Positions 17,309-26,235 of a stretch of 64,000 bases of DNA are shown in pieces (position 1 is the stretch's first letter; every line of letters starts with the position of its first letter). The stretch is from Gilvimarinus gilvus. Its GTDB lineage: Bacteria > Pseudomonadota > Gammaproteobacteria > Pseudomonadales > Cellvibrionaceae. Below the pieces are notes generated by a model that saw nothing but the letters and a program-made list of their open reading frames with translations, searched no databases and was not told the DNA's origin. A program made the position numbers and the translations under genes. Location: the NCBI RefSeq assembly GCF_030518155.1, contig NZ_JAULRU010000731.1:62001-126000 (forward strand), read 5' to 3'.

Positions 17309-19077
17309 GCGGCTTGAACAACGAAAACAAGGTGAGGCAGAAGCCCAAAATGAATGTATCACTGGAGCGCTATCTGCCGATCCTCGATTGGTCCAGGCGC
17401 TACACCAAAGCAACACTAGTCGATGATTTGTTGGCCGCTGGCATTGTTACCGTCATGCTGATTCCGCAATCGCTTGCCTATGCGTTGTTGGCGGGTTTGC
17501 CACCAGAGGTGGGCTTGTATGCTTCGCTGCTGCCGCTAATTTGTTATGGGCTGTTGGGTACAAGTCGAGTCATGGCGGTGGGGCCCGTCGCTGTTGTGTC
17601 TCTGATGACCGCGGCGGCCGTCGGTGGTTTGGGACTGGTGTCTGTCGAACAAAAGCTGGCAGCGGCTGCAGGATTGGCACTCGTCAGTGGGGGCTTCTTA
17701 CTGTTGCTGGGAGTTTTGCGGTTGGGTTTCTTGGCGAACTTTCTCTCGCACCCGGTTATTGCGGGTTTTATTGCGGCTTCTGGGATTTTAATTGCCCTGA
17801 GTCAGGTGCAACATTTGGTCGGCGTGAGTATTGAGGGGGATACCTTGCCTGAGTTGTTGCACGGGCTATGGCTCGCCCAAGCGGATATCAATGTCATTAC
17901 GTTCGCTCTCGGCCTGGCCACTTTAGTGTTCCTGTTTTGGGTGCGAGCGGCGCTCGCGCCCTTACTGGAAAGGTTAGGCTTAGCGAAGCGCACCGCGTCA
18001 CTGCTGGCGAAGGCCGGACCTGTTATGGCCGTGGTGGTAGGTACTGTGTGCGCATGGGCGTTTGAGCTGGGGGGCGATGGTGTGGCCTTAGTGGGGAGTG
18101 TGCCCGGTAACTTACCTGCACTCGCTGTGCCGCGCCTCGATTGGGCGCAGTGGCAACAGCTGGCTGTTCCCGCCTTGCTCATCGCCGTTATTGGATTTGT
18201 CGAGTCTGTTTCTGTGGCGCAAACACTTGCCGCAAAACGCCGGCAGCGCATTGATCCGGACCAGGAATTAATCGCACTTGGCGCTGCCAATATAGCGTCG
18301 GGCTTAAGTCAGGGCATTCCTGTAACCGGAGGTTTCTCGCGCTCGGTGGTTAGCTTTGATGCCGGCGCGCAGACACCGGCAGCAGGCATTTTTACGGCGG
18401 TGGGAATGGTCTTGGCGGTACTGTTTCTAACGCCTGCACTGTACTTTTTACCCAAAGCAACCTTGGCTGCAAGCATTATCGTGGCGGTCTTGTCGCTAGT
18501 CGATTTGTCGATACTGTGGCGCGCCTGGAGCTACGCTTTGGCTGACTTTATTGCCACGGCTTCAACAATTACTCTGACCTTGCTGGCAGGTGTCGAGTGG
18601 GGGGTTAGCGTGGGTGTGTTGGCGTCCATTGCCATCTACCTGATTAAAGCCTCGCGACCGCATATGGCCGTTGTGGGGCAGGTGCCAGGCACGGAACATT
18701 ATCGCAATGTCGAGCGCCATAAGGTTATTACGCAACCGCATGTGCTCGCCTTGCGTATCGATGAAAACCTATTTTTCGCCAATGCACGATTTTTGGAAAC
18801 AAAGGTCTACGATCAGATCGCGGCAAACCCAAAGATACTCCATGTAATACTTCAGTGCAGTGCAATTAACTCTATAGACTTAAGCGCATTGGAGTCGCTT
18901 GAAGCGATAAACCAGCGGTTGTTCGAAAGTGGCGTCCGTTTGCACTTGTCAGAGGTCAAAGGGCCCGTGATGGACCGTTTGCGGCGCAGTCACTTTCCCG
19001 AGGCGCTATCGGGAAAAATATTCCTCTCGCATCATCTGGCGGTGATGGAACTGGACGAAGAAGATTTTGTCATCTAA
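17305..19077 (+). CDS. SulP-family anion permease with STAS domain
   Basis: A 590-residue SulP/SLC26 transporter. The membrane domain starts with YTKATLVDDLLAAGIVTVMLIPQSLAYA, and its second signature block is GLSQGIPVTGGFSRSVV (about 333-349); a cytoplasmic STAS domain covers about 475-580 with NSIDLSALESLEAI. Relatives carry sulfate, bicarbonate or other anions. The GTG at 17305 overlaps the dioxygenase stop; an in-frame ATG at 17350 with AAGGTGAGG upstream is an alternative. Coupling to the dioxygenase suggests it exports sulfite or sulfate made from persulfide, or imports sulfate; sequence alone cannot decide. Confidence 0.9.
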   Translation: MSGLNNENKVRQKPKMNVSLERYLPILDWSRRYTKATLVDDLLAAGIVTVMLIPQSLAYALLAGLPPEVGLYASLLPLICYGLLGTSRVMAVGPVAVVSLMTAAAVGGLGLVSVEQKLAAAAGLALVSGGFLLLLGVLRLGFLANFLSHPVIAGFIAASGILIALSQVQHLVGVSIEGDTLPELLHGLWLAQADINVITFALGLATLVFLFWVRAALAPLLERLGLAKRTASLLAKAGPVMAVVVGTVCAWAFELGGDGVALVGSVPGNLPALAVPRLDWAQWQQLAVPALLIAVIGFVESVSVAQTLAAKRRQRIDPDQELIALGAANIASGLSQGIPVTGGFSRSVVSFDAGAQTPAAGIFTAVGMVLAVLFLTPALYFLPKATLAASIIVAVLSLVDLSILWRAWSYALADFIATASTITLTLLAGVEWGVSVGVLASIAIYLIKASRPHMAVVGQVPGTEHYRNVERHKVITQPHVLALRIDENLFFANARFLETKVYDQIAANPKILHVILQCSAINSIDLSALESLEAINQRLFESGVRLHLSEVKGPVMDRLRRSHFPEALSGKIFLSHHLAVMELDEEDFVI

Positions 19078-19091
19078 ACCAGTGGTCTAAG

Positions 19092-19103
19092 ATTGGGCCC
19101 AAT
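19092..19103. promoter_or_regulatory. 12-bp perfect palindrome after the SulP gene
   Basis: ATTGGGCCCAAT reads the same on both strands and lies 15 bases after the SulP stop and 170 before tamA. It may be an operator for tamA or chance; no U-tract follows, so it is not a typical terminator. Confidence 0.25.
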
Positions 19104-19175
19104 GTCGTGAAACTTACCCAGACAGCTGCTGTAAACACATTTACTGTAAAGGCTGTGCGGGTGGATTAGTCCCAA

Positions 19176-19184
19176 TGATATAAT
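19176..19184 (+). promoter_or_regulatory. Extended -10 promoter candidate for tamA-tamB
   Basis: TGATATAAT is a perfect extended -10 (TGnTATAAT), about 80 bases before tamA. The -35 position holds no good TTGACA match, as is usual for extended -10 promoters. It is the only strong promoter-like match in the gap. Confidence 0.5.
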
Positions 19185-19263
19185 GCGGTTTATGTTAAAT
19201 AATCGTCGCCGATAGCGTCGATTATAGCTGAACGCATCGAAATTGGATTTTTATCGGGACTTT

Positions 19264-20988
19264 ATGTCACATCTTCTTCTACGCTGCCTAGTGTTCGTGG
19301 CCCTGCTGCCGTTCACTGCGTTGGCTGCGTCTCCTAAGCTCGAAATCAGCGGCGGCAACGATTCTCTGCAAAACAACATTCGCGCGTACTTGGCGGTTCC
19401 TGAGCGTAACTGTGAACTTTCGCCCTGGCACAAAGGCAGTTTTTCCCAAGAAATCACTGAAAAGGTTACAGATGCGGGGCGTGCGCTGGGTTACTACCAT
19501 TTGCAGTTTGAGTCTCATATCGTCGAGAAGGACGGTTGTTGGACGGTTACAGTTACGCTTCAGCCGGGTAACCCGGTTGTTTACGCGAGTGTAGTGGCTC
19601 ACCTGGAAGGTGACGGTGCGGAAAACCCGGTGTTGCAGAAAACTATTGCCAGCAACCCAATGATTGTCGGCGCCACCTTTAATCACAGCGAGTATGAAAG
19701 CTATAAAAGTAGGCTTTTGCACACAGCTAGCTCACAAGGCTTTTTTGACGCGCGTTTTATACGATCCCAGGTGCTGGTGTCGAGAGAAGACAACAGTGCC
19801 AGAGTGACATTAATACTGAATACGGGCAGTCGATACCGGATTGGTAAAATCACCATAAATCACGATATTCTCAACCGCTCGCTTATTGATCGCTACGTTC
19901 AGTTGCAGTCGGGGCAGGCCTATCGATCAGAAGATTTGGTGAGCCTTAAAAGCGAATTTCAGTCCAGTGGCTACTTTGAATCTGTGACAGTGGAGCCGCG
20001 CTTAGGCGAGCTAAGTGGCGGCGAAGTACCGGTGTCAATTGATTTGCTTGCCGGGTCAAAACACCATTATGTGATTGGCGCTGGGTACTCTTCCGATACC
20101 GGCGCACGTATTCGTCTGGGTTACGAAAATCGCTACATCAATAGTGCCGGTCACAATCTGGATGCGACGGTCAATGCCTCCGAGGTAATAACGACTTATC
20201 AGCTGGGCTATTCCATACCAATGGCTAGGCCCGCGTATCAAGTTCTACGTCTGTATACCGGGTTCAGTCAGGAGGACATCAACGATAGCATCAGTAACCG
20301 TTTGGTGACGGGACTTAACTACTCTAGCTGGGAGTCAAGTCAATGGTTGAACAACTATGGTTTGAGCTATGAAGAGGAAGAGTTTTCATTTGGTGAAGAC
20401 CCGTCAACCCATTCAGAATTTGTCATCCCTATGTTTAGTACATCGTACACAATGGCCGATGGAGTCAAGTACCCCCGGCGTGGTTGGAGTGCATTTGTTC
20501 GAGTTAAAGGTGCGAGCGACTCAGTTGTATCAAGCACCGATTTTGCGCAAGTTTTTGGCCGCTTAAAGTTGATTTTCCCTGCGGGCGAAGGGCGCATAAT
20601 GGTGCGTTTTGAGGGGGGCATTACCGAAGTTGATGATTTTTCCAAGTTGCCAATTTCGCAACGGTTTTTTGCCGGCGGTGATGCCAGCGTACGCGGCTAT
20701 GACTATAAAACGTTGGGTCCAGTAAACGATGATGATATTGTCGTTGGTGGTTCACGGTTGGTGACAAGTTCTATTGAATACGACCGTAAAGTCTACGGTG
20801 ATTTTGTACTGGCAGCGTTTTATGACGAGGGTACCGCTTTTAATAAAGGCTACCTAGATCCTTACCGTGGTATCGGTGTCGGTCTGCGCTGGCTATCCCC
20901 GGTGGGACCGGTGCGTGCTGATGTTGCCAAGGCACTCGATGGTCATGAAGGGTGGCGCTTACATTTGAGTGTAGGGCCTGATTTATGA
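19264..20988 (+). CDS. tamA: Translocation and assembly module subunit TamA
   Basis: Outer-membrane Omp85-family protein that works with TamB in outer membrane protein and lipid transport. The N-terminal signal peptide ends near ALAAS. Three POTRA domains (about 25-265) precede a 16-strand barrel; the Omp85 lid-lock signature VRGY occurs in GGDASVRGYDYKTLGP (about 470). The protein ends LHLSVGPDL. The ATG at 19264 with CGGGA upstream gives a clean signal peptide; a TTG at 19243 would add seven residues. Its stop overlaps the tamB ATG. Confidence 0.93.
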   Translation: MSHLLLRCLVFVALLPFTALAASPKLEISGGNDSLQNNIRAYLAVPERNCELSPWHKGSFSQEITEKVTDAGRALGYYHLQFESHIVEKDGCWTVTVTLQPGNPVVYASVVAHLEGDGAENPVLQKTIASNPMIVGATFNHSEYESYKSRLLHTASSQGFFDARFIRSQVLVSREDNSARVTLILNTGSRYRIGKITINHDILNRSLIDRYVQLQSGQAYRSEDLVSLKSEFQSSGYFESVTVEPRLGELSGGEVPVSIDLLAGSKHHYVIGAGYSSDTGARIRLGYENRYINSAGHNLDATVNASEVITTYQLGYSIPMARPAYQVLRLYTGFSQEDINDSISNRLVTGLNYSSWESSQWLNNYGLSYEEEEFSFGEDPSTHSEFVIPMFSTSYTMADGVKYPRRGWSAFVRVKGASDSVVSSTDFAQVFGRLKLIFPAGEGRIMVRFEGGITEVDDFSKLPISQRFFAGGDASVRGYDYKTLGPVNDDDIVVGGSRLVTSSIEYDRKVYGDFVLAAFYDEGTAFNKGYLDPYRGIGVGLRWLSPVGPVRADVAKALDGHEGWRLHLSVGPDL

Positions 20989-23900
20989 TCAAGCGTGTAT
21001 TGGTGCGCGCACTGTTAGTGTTTTCCCTAGTTGTCATGTCATTGTTGCTGCTGATCTCAGCGGTTGTGGCTACTGAGCCCGGGACACGCTGGCTATTAGA
21101 GCGAGTGAGTGCTGCAACCAATGTAGAGCTTCGTTATGTCGAAGGTGCATTGCTGCGGGGCGTCACTTTACGCGACGTTCGATACCAATCTGCTGCGGTG
21201 GAATTTGCAAGCGAAGAGTTGGAGCTAGCCTGGCGCCCGGCGACTTTTGTTTGGGGGGTGATTTACGTTGACCGCCTTGCGCTCGATAGTGTTTTGGTCA
21301 ATGTAGCCCAAGCTGAGAGCTCTGCGGCAACGGCAGGCGAGTTTACCGGTTGGCCCGACCTCGATCTTCCGGTTCGGCTCACGTTAAAAGAATTAGTCAT
21401 TGCAGAGCTGACAGTAAAACAAGGGGATGCTCCCGAACTTTTTATTGAGTCTGTAGAAGCGTCGGCTTCCTATGGCGTGGGTGAAGTAAGCATTGAGCGC
21501 ATACTGATCGAGTCAGCGGGCGACCGGTTACAGTTAAGTGGTTCGGGAGCGCTGAGTTACCCCTATGACTTTAATGCAAAAGTAGCTGTGCGGTTGTTGT
21601 CTCGCCAAGACAATGTTGCCCCAAGCGTATTTTCGGCTTTCTTGCCGGCAGCCGTGCTTGCAGAGTCTTGGAGCACAGGGCTGAAAGCGAAAGGTAATCT
21701 GGAAAAAATTGAGTTTACTCTCAATAACTCGCAACCCTTGCCGGTGATTGTAAAGGGGGGGCTTGAAACGGGCTTCAATTCTACACAGGCAGTTCTGCAG
21801 CCAAACGTAAATGCAAGTGCCCGAATTGAGGAGCAGTCTTTGCCTCAAGTGCTGATGGGGATCGATGTGGGGCCAGTGCAGACATTGGGCGCTGAAGTCG
21901 ACTTCAATGGTTGGTTGACTGGCTACGATATAAGCGTCCAGGCCAAGACAAAAATAGAGCCGTTGGATGATTTGACGCTTTCACTTACCGCCAGCGGTGA
22001 TACGGAACGATTAACGTCGGCACAGCTAGGCCTGACGATGAACAAGGTCAGAGTCGGGTTAAATGGCAAGGTGTCCTGGCGGGATGGATTGCGCTGGTCG
22101 GCGAGTGTGACTGGGGAGGACGTAGATCCTTCAGTCCTTGCTAAAAACTGGCCCGGGCAAATTCAGTTTCAGTTAAACAGTGACGGGAGTTGGATTGACG
22201 AGCGCCTTGTCGCCTCCGCTGATGTGGCTAATCTGCAAGGACAACTGCGCGCGCTGATGATTCAGGGCCAAGGAGCGGTTCAGTACGATAATGGATCTTG
22301 GCAGCTAAAGCAGGTGAAAACCTCATTAGGGGCTAACCAAGTCGAGCTGAATGGTTCTTGGGGGGATTCAATCGATATGACAGGGGTGATAGCGGCGCCC
22401 TTGCTCGCGCAAATTGACCCTAAGATAGGTGGCGAGCTGAAGGCTTCGGGTAATCTGCGGGGAACTCGGCAAGAGCTGCGATTTAACGGTGATGTCGATG
22501 CCAATAACCTGCGTTGGCAAGATTATTCAGTTGAACGATTTGAGTTGCAATCAAGCATGGAACGTGTGGTGGGGCGTGAGCTTGCGATAAAGGCCATTGC
22601 ATCAGGCATCGACCTTGCCGGTAAACATGTAGATAAGATGTCAGTTTCTGGTGGCGGCAAGTTAAATGATCACCGGTTTGCTTTTGACATAAAAGCGGAA
22701 GATACCAGCTTGCACGCGGACGTGACGGGAGCTCTAAGTGCAGAGATTTGGCAGGGCAGCATTCTGAAGTTTTCGGTGAGTTCTCCCTACACTCATCACA
22801 TTGAGCTTGAAGCGCCGGCCTCAGCTTTCTTATCCCCAGCAAAGGCAGAGTTGCAGACGGTTTGTTTGCATATGCCAAATGATTCAGACGAAACCAATGA
22901 CGTGGGTGTATTTGCCCGTGGCTGTGCCGATGTGCTCTGGTCTGTTGATGATGGACTGCGGTCGAAGTTTAATATTGATCGGGTAGATCTGGCATTGTTT
23001 GATCCGTGGTTGAAAAATGGCATGAAGTTGGGGGGGTACTTACAATCGGACGGTGAGCTGACCTGGGGGAAAAATGAACCCAAAAAGTTGTCTGCAAGTA
23101 TGCATACTGTCAATGCAGAACTTGTGCATCAATTGAGCGAAACAGACTTTAATCACTACCCACTGGGCGAACTATCGGCAAATCTGGAAGGTGACGACAA
23201 GGCAGTAAGGGTAGATTCTAAAATTATGATTGGTGAGTTTGGTCGGGCAATGGCCAGTGCCAGTTACCAGATGGACAGTAAACAAGTCTCGGGGCAAGTG
23301 AATGCCAATATTGACAATCTAAAGCCACTGATGGCTTTGATTCCGGGAGTCAGTGACCTGAAGGGCGAGTTTATTCTGGACGCTGATGTTGGGGGAACTC
23401 TGGGAGCGCCAGAACTCGCTTTGAATTTGGAAGTTGTTGATGCCTCAATGGGAGTCCCGCCTTTAGGGATTGAGGTTACTTCGCTCAATGCCAAAGCCCG
23501 TGGCGATCACTCTGCCATGACAATGAAAGCACAGGCCAAACTTGAGCAAGGCAGTATGAATTTGCAGGTTTCAGCTGAAAATTTATTGAATGAAGACTGG
23601 GGCGTCAGTGCAGATTTAAGTGGGGAAAATGCGCAAATATTTAACCTTCCGCAGTTGTCGTTGTGGCTAAATCCTGATATTCATGTTGCCGCGAGTAAGA
23701 AAAAAATCGAAGTGAGAGGCTCGGCAAACTTGCCTAAGGGACGAGCGTTAATAAGCACGCTACCTGTCAGTGCAGTAAAGGTTTCCAATGATGTGGTGGT
23801 TATTGATGAGCAGCAAGACCAACCTGATAAAATACCTTTGCATATGGATTTGGCGTTAACCTTGGGTGATGATGTTGATGTAGAGGCTGCCGGTTTCAAA

Positions 23901-24536
23901 TCCAGCCTCGGGGGTAAAATGTCACTGAATAAAACTCCGACGCGGGAGCTCTATGCCATTGGCGATATTGTTGTCGAGGACGGGAAGTACGAGGCGTATG
24001 GTCAAAAGCTCGAGGTGGAGCGAGGCGTAATATCCTTTCAGGGACCATTGGATAATCCTGGGTTAAATATTACGGCGACCCGCAGGGTGGAGGATGTTGT
24101 CGTTGGCCTTATCATAACCGGAACTTTACAGTACCCGGAAACCGAAATTTATTCTCGTCCGCCACAATCGGAAAGCAATGCAATGGCTATGCTGTTCACC
24201 GGCAAAAAACTTGAGTATGCATCATCCGGCGAAGCAACCATGTTGATAAACGCCGTCGCCAAACTTGGCGTAAAACGTGGCCAGTTTCTCGCAGACGATA
24301 TAGCTAAGAAGTTCGGGTTGGATGAGTTGACGATTAAATCAGAAGATAATGTAGATGCGAGCCAGCTATGGTTGGGTAAGTATTTGACCAAAGACATCTA
24401 CATTCACTACGCCGTGGGCCTGTTCGACAGTATATCCACTGTAGGTTTGACTTATTTTATCTCCGACAATTTGCGAATTGAGGCTGAGTCTGGGGTTGTG
24501 CAAAGTGCGGATATTATTTACAGCATGGAAAGGTGA
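20985..24536 (+). CDS. tamB: Translocation and assembly module subunit TamB
   Basis: A 1183-residue AsmA-like bridge protein anchored in the inner membrane by one N-terminal helix (about 5-27) and reaching TamA in the outer membrane. Most of the protein is the repetitive beta-rich groove typical of bridge-like lipid transfer proteins. The conserved C-terminal TamB domain (DUF490, about 850-1183) shows LYAIGDIVVEDGKYEAYGQ, ISFQGPLDNPGLNI and the end pattern SAD-IIYSMER. Overlaps tamA by four bases (ATGA), so translation is coupled. Confidence 0.94.
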   Translation: MIKRVLVRALLVFSLVVMSLLLLISAVVATEPGTRWLLERVSAATNVELRYVEGALLRGVTLRDVRYQSAAVEFASEELELAWRPATFVWGVIYVDRLALDSVLVNVAQAESSAATAGEFTGWPDLDLPVRLTLKELVIAELTVKQGDAPELFIESVEASASYGVGEVSIERILIESAGDRLQLSGSGALSYPYDFNAKVAVRLLSRQDNVAPSVFSAFLPAAVLAESWSTGLKAKGNLEKIEFTLNNSQPLPVIVKGGLETGFNSTQAVLQPNVNASARIEEQSLPQVLMGIDVGPVQTLGAEVDFNGWLTGYDISVQAKTKIEPLDDLTLSLTASGDTERLTSAQLGLTMNKVRVGLNGKVSWRDGLRWSASVTGEDVDPSVLAKNWPGQIQFQLNSDGSWIDERLVASADVANLQGQLRALMIQGQGAVQYDNGSWQLKQVKTSLGANQVELNGSWGDSIDMTGVIAAPLLAQIDPKIGGELKASGNLRGTRQELRFNGDVDANNLRWQDYSVERFELQSSMERVVGRELAIKAIASGIDLAGKHVDKMSVSGGGKLNDHRFAFDIKAEDTSLHADVTGALSAEIWQGSILKFSVSSPYTHHIELEAPASAFLSPAKAELQTVCLHMPNDSDETNDVGVFARGCADVLWSVDDGLRSKFNIDRVDLALFDPWLKNGMKLGGYLQSDGELTWGKNEPKKLSASMHTVNAELVHQLSETDFNHYPLGELSANLEGDDKAVRVDSKIMIGEFGRAMASASYQMDSKQVSGQVNANIDNLKPLMALIPGVSDLKGEFILDADVGGTLGAPELALNLEVVDASMGVPPLGIEVTSLNAKARGDHSAMTMKAQAKLEQGSMNLQVSAENLLNEDWGVSADLSGENAQIFNLPQLSLWLNPDIHVAASKKKIEVRGSANLPKGRALISTLPVSAVKVSNDVVVIDEQQDQPDKIPLHMDLALTLGDDVDVEAAGFKSSLGGKMSLNKTPTRELYAIGDIVVEDGKYEAYGQKLEVERGVISFQGPLDNPGLNITATRRVEDVVVGLIITGTLQYPETEIYSRPPQSESNAMAMLFTGKKLEYASSGEATMLINAVAKLGVKRGQFLADDIAKKFGLDELTIKSEDNVDASQLWLGKYLTKDIYIHYAVGLFDSISTVGLTYFISDNLRIEAESGVVQSADIIYSMER

Positions 24537-24559
24537 TGGCGAGCCACAGTCTCGCCATC
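24535..24559. terminator. Hairpin between tamB and the PstS-like gene
   Basis: GATGGCGAG (24535-24543) pairs perfectly with CTCGCCATC (24551-24559) across a 7-base loop, between two convergent genes. There is no long U-tract on either side. A bidirectional stop or transcript-stabilising hairpin is likely. Confidence 0.55.
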
Positions 24560-24569
24560 GATCGCTATA

Positions 24570-24974
24570 CTATGGCGTTAATACGACCTTAACACTGTCA
24601 TCTACCTCAGAGGCGTCTATGTACCCAATTGCCCCAGGCGTGCTGGCTACAGCAGATTTTACTGATGCCGACGAGTCGAGTGTTCGTGGCGGTTGTCCTT
24701 TGCCGGTAAAAACCTGCTTTGACCAGAACGCATTGAGCTGCGCTTGCGATCGGCCTGTTACTTTATCGTGAAACTCTTCCCGCAATGGCTGCCCTTGATC
24801 GAGATCAATCGGATCCGCCGACTGGCCGTTGGGGAGCTGTTTGCTTCGACCTATAAATAAGTCTCGCACTTGATTGTTTTCCATGCTGTCAGGCCCCGAG
24901 GGGTGCGTGATAACAACAACGTCGGCGAAAGCAGATGAAGCACTAAAGAGTATTCCTAGCAATATATATTTCAC
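24570..24974 (-). CDS. Small PstS-like periplasmic protein
   Basis: A 134-residue exported protein related to phosphate ABC-transporter binding proteins, but about half the length of PstS, so only one lobe is kept. Signal peptide ends at SSAFA. Visible family features are VRDLFIGRSKQLPNGQ, RSQAQLNAFWSKQVFTGKG and the near-C-terminal GAIGYIDASE. The GTG at 24974 is chosen because GAGGGTGGG lies seven bases upstream and the signal peptide follows directly; the frame is open further up to 25094 but that would destroy the signal. No permease or ATPase genes are nearby. It is last in the chemoreceptor-porin-PstS-like set. Confidence 0.8.
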   Translation of the reverse strand: MKYILLGILFSASSAFADVVVITHPSGPDSMENNQVRDLFIGRSKQLPNGQSADPIDLDQGQPLREEFHDKVTGRSQAQLNAFWSKQVFTGKGQPPRTLDSSASVKSAVASTPGAIGYIDASEVDDSVKVVLTP

Positions 24975-24987
24975 GTTATACCCACCC

Positions 24988-26211
24988 TCAAAATGCTGCA
25001 TCAAGTTTAATGGTGTATACATCCGCGTCATCATAGACAACGACGGGTGTAAAATTATTACCAGACAAGCCGCCTCCGGTATCGCCAAAGCCACTGGCTC
25101 GGGTAACGTCGAATTTTAGTGCGACGTTACTCATAACGTCCCAGCGTAGACCTAAGCTGTAAGCGCTGCGTTCCGTATTTTGCACATCCGATAGTGCAAT
25201 GGCCTCGCTGTTGCCAAAGAAAGGGCTGGCTGGGTTGGTGATGGCAGCAAAAATAAATCCCCGGGAGTAAGGACGTTCGTCGTCGTCAGTAGACTCTCGT
25301 ACCGAATATGTGGCGTAAGGCGTTACAGATCCAAAAGTATAGGCAGCCGTAAAATAAGCCGCATCCGCATCGGGAGTGGCGCCGTCGATTTCTAATCGGG
25401 TGAATTCCGAGAGTAGCTGCAGCCGACCATTGTTGTAGCCAAAGCCTAAGCCGTAGAACTCCGTTGGAATGTCGTCGCCTCCCCCGGTATTAATGTCGGT
25501 GACGGCAACATTACCGCGCAAAGTCCAGGTAAAGTCGGTCCACGTCGCGGACCCGCCTAGCAAGTCATTCACCTCTAATTCGACTACTTGGCCTAATTGC
25601 GTTATATCTTCTTTGGATTCTCCAACAAAAGCTTGCAATGTTAAGGTCGACATGTCGAAGTTAATATCGTAAAGGCCATCAATACCCGTGTAACTTGTAA
25701 CGGGTATTGCGCCGTAAATTTCTTCTGGCGGCCGCAGCCAAGGTTGAGCATAGCCCACTTCCAGAGAGTCAGAATACATAAATAGCGGTAGGCGCATTTT
25801 TCCGGCTCGAGCTTTAAAGTCTGAAGAGAAGCTGTGACTAATGTAGGCCCACTCTAGCGAAGGCTCCCAATTTTCATTGCCTCGCCCCACCAATTGCATG
25901 GTGACCTCAGTTTGGTCGGTAATAGTAAATGCGCCTTGCAAGCCGAATAAACTTTCGTTTTCAAAGGTGCCTTCCTTCATATAACCAATGTAGCCAGCGT
26001 CATTGCTGGCAGCGCCGTAGGCAACACTAAAGAAGCCGTTAAAACGCACTCTGTTTTCAATAGGTTTGTTGACTTGCTGTTGCAATGACTGAACTTGCTG
26101 TTCCAGTTTGTCGATTCGGTCTTGGTCTTGCGCTAAGGCCGACCCACTCGCGAGAACGACTCCGGCGGCACAGGACAATAAAGTGTAATAAGTGACGCGA
26201 TTAAAGCTCAT
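24988..26211 (-). CDS. Outer-membrane porin-like beta-barrel protein
   Basis: A 407-residue outer-membrane protein. The signal peptide ends at SALA-Q. A short coiled coil (RIDKLEQQVQSLQQQVNK, about 31-48) precedes a beta barrel with alternating-pattern strands and a C-terminal phenylalanine (LDAAF), the signal for barrel assembly. The coiled coil plus barrel layout resembles phosphate- or polyanion-selective porins of gammaproteobacteria; the exact family is not certain. It lies 13 bases upstream of the PstS-like start, which hints at a shared ligand, and 24 bases after the chemoreceptor gene. Confidence 0.8.
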   Translation of the reverse strand: MSFNRVTYYTLLSCAAGVVLASGSALAQDQDRIDKLEQQVQSLQQQVNKPIENRVRFNGFFSVAYGAASNDAGYIGYMKEGTFENESLFGLQGAFTITDQTEVTMQLVGRGNENWEPSLEWAYISHSFSSDFKARAGKMRLPLFMYSDSLEVGYAQPWLRPPEEIYGAIPVTSYTGIDGLYDINFDMSTLTLQAFVGESKEDITQLGQVVELEVNDLLGGSATWTDFTWTLRGNVAVTDINTGGGDDIPTEFYGLGFGYNNGRLQLLSEFTRLEIDGATPDADAAYFTAAYTFGSVTPYATYSVRESTDDDERPYSRGFIFAAITNPASPFFGNSEAIALSDVQNTERSAYSLGLRWDVMSNVALKFDVTRASGFGDTGGGLSGNNFTPVVVYDDADVYTIKLDAAF

Positions 26212-26235
26212 GACTCTCTCCTTTGGAGAATTATT

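Noticed and set aside
24975-25094. Longer start for the PstS-like protein
   Set aside because: It would place about 40 residues before the signal peptide and overlap the porin gene's end; the GTG at 24974 has a strong ribosome binding site.
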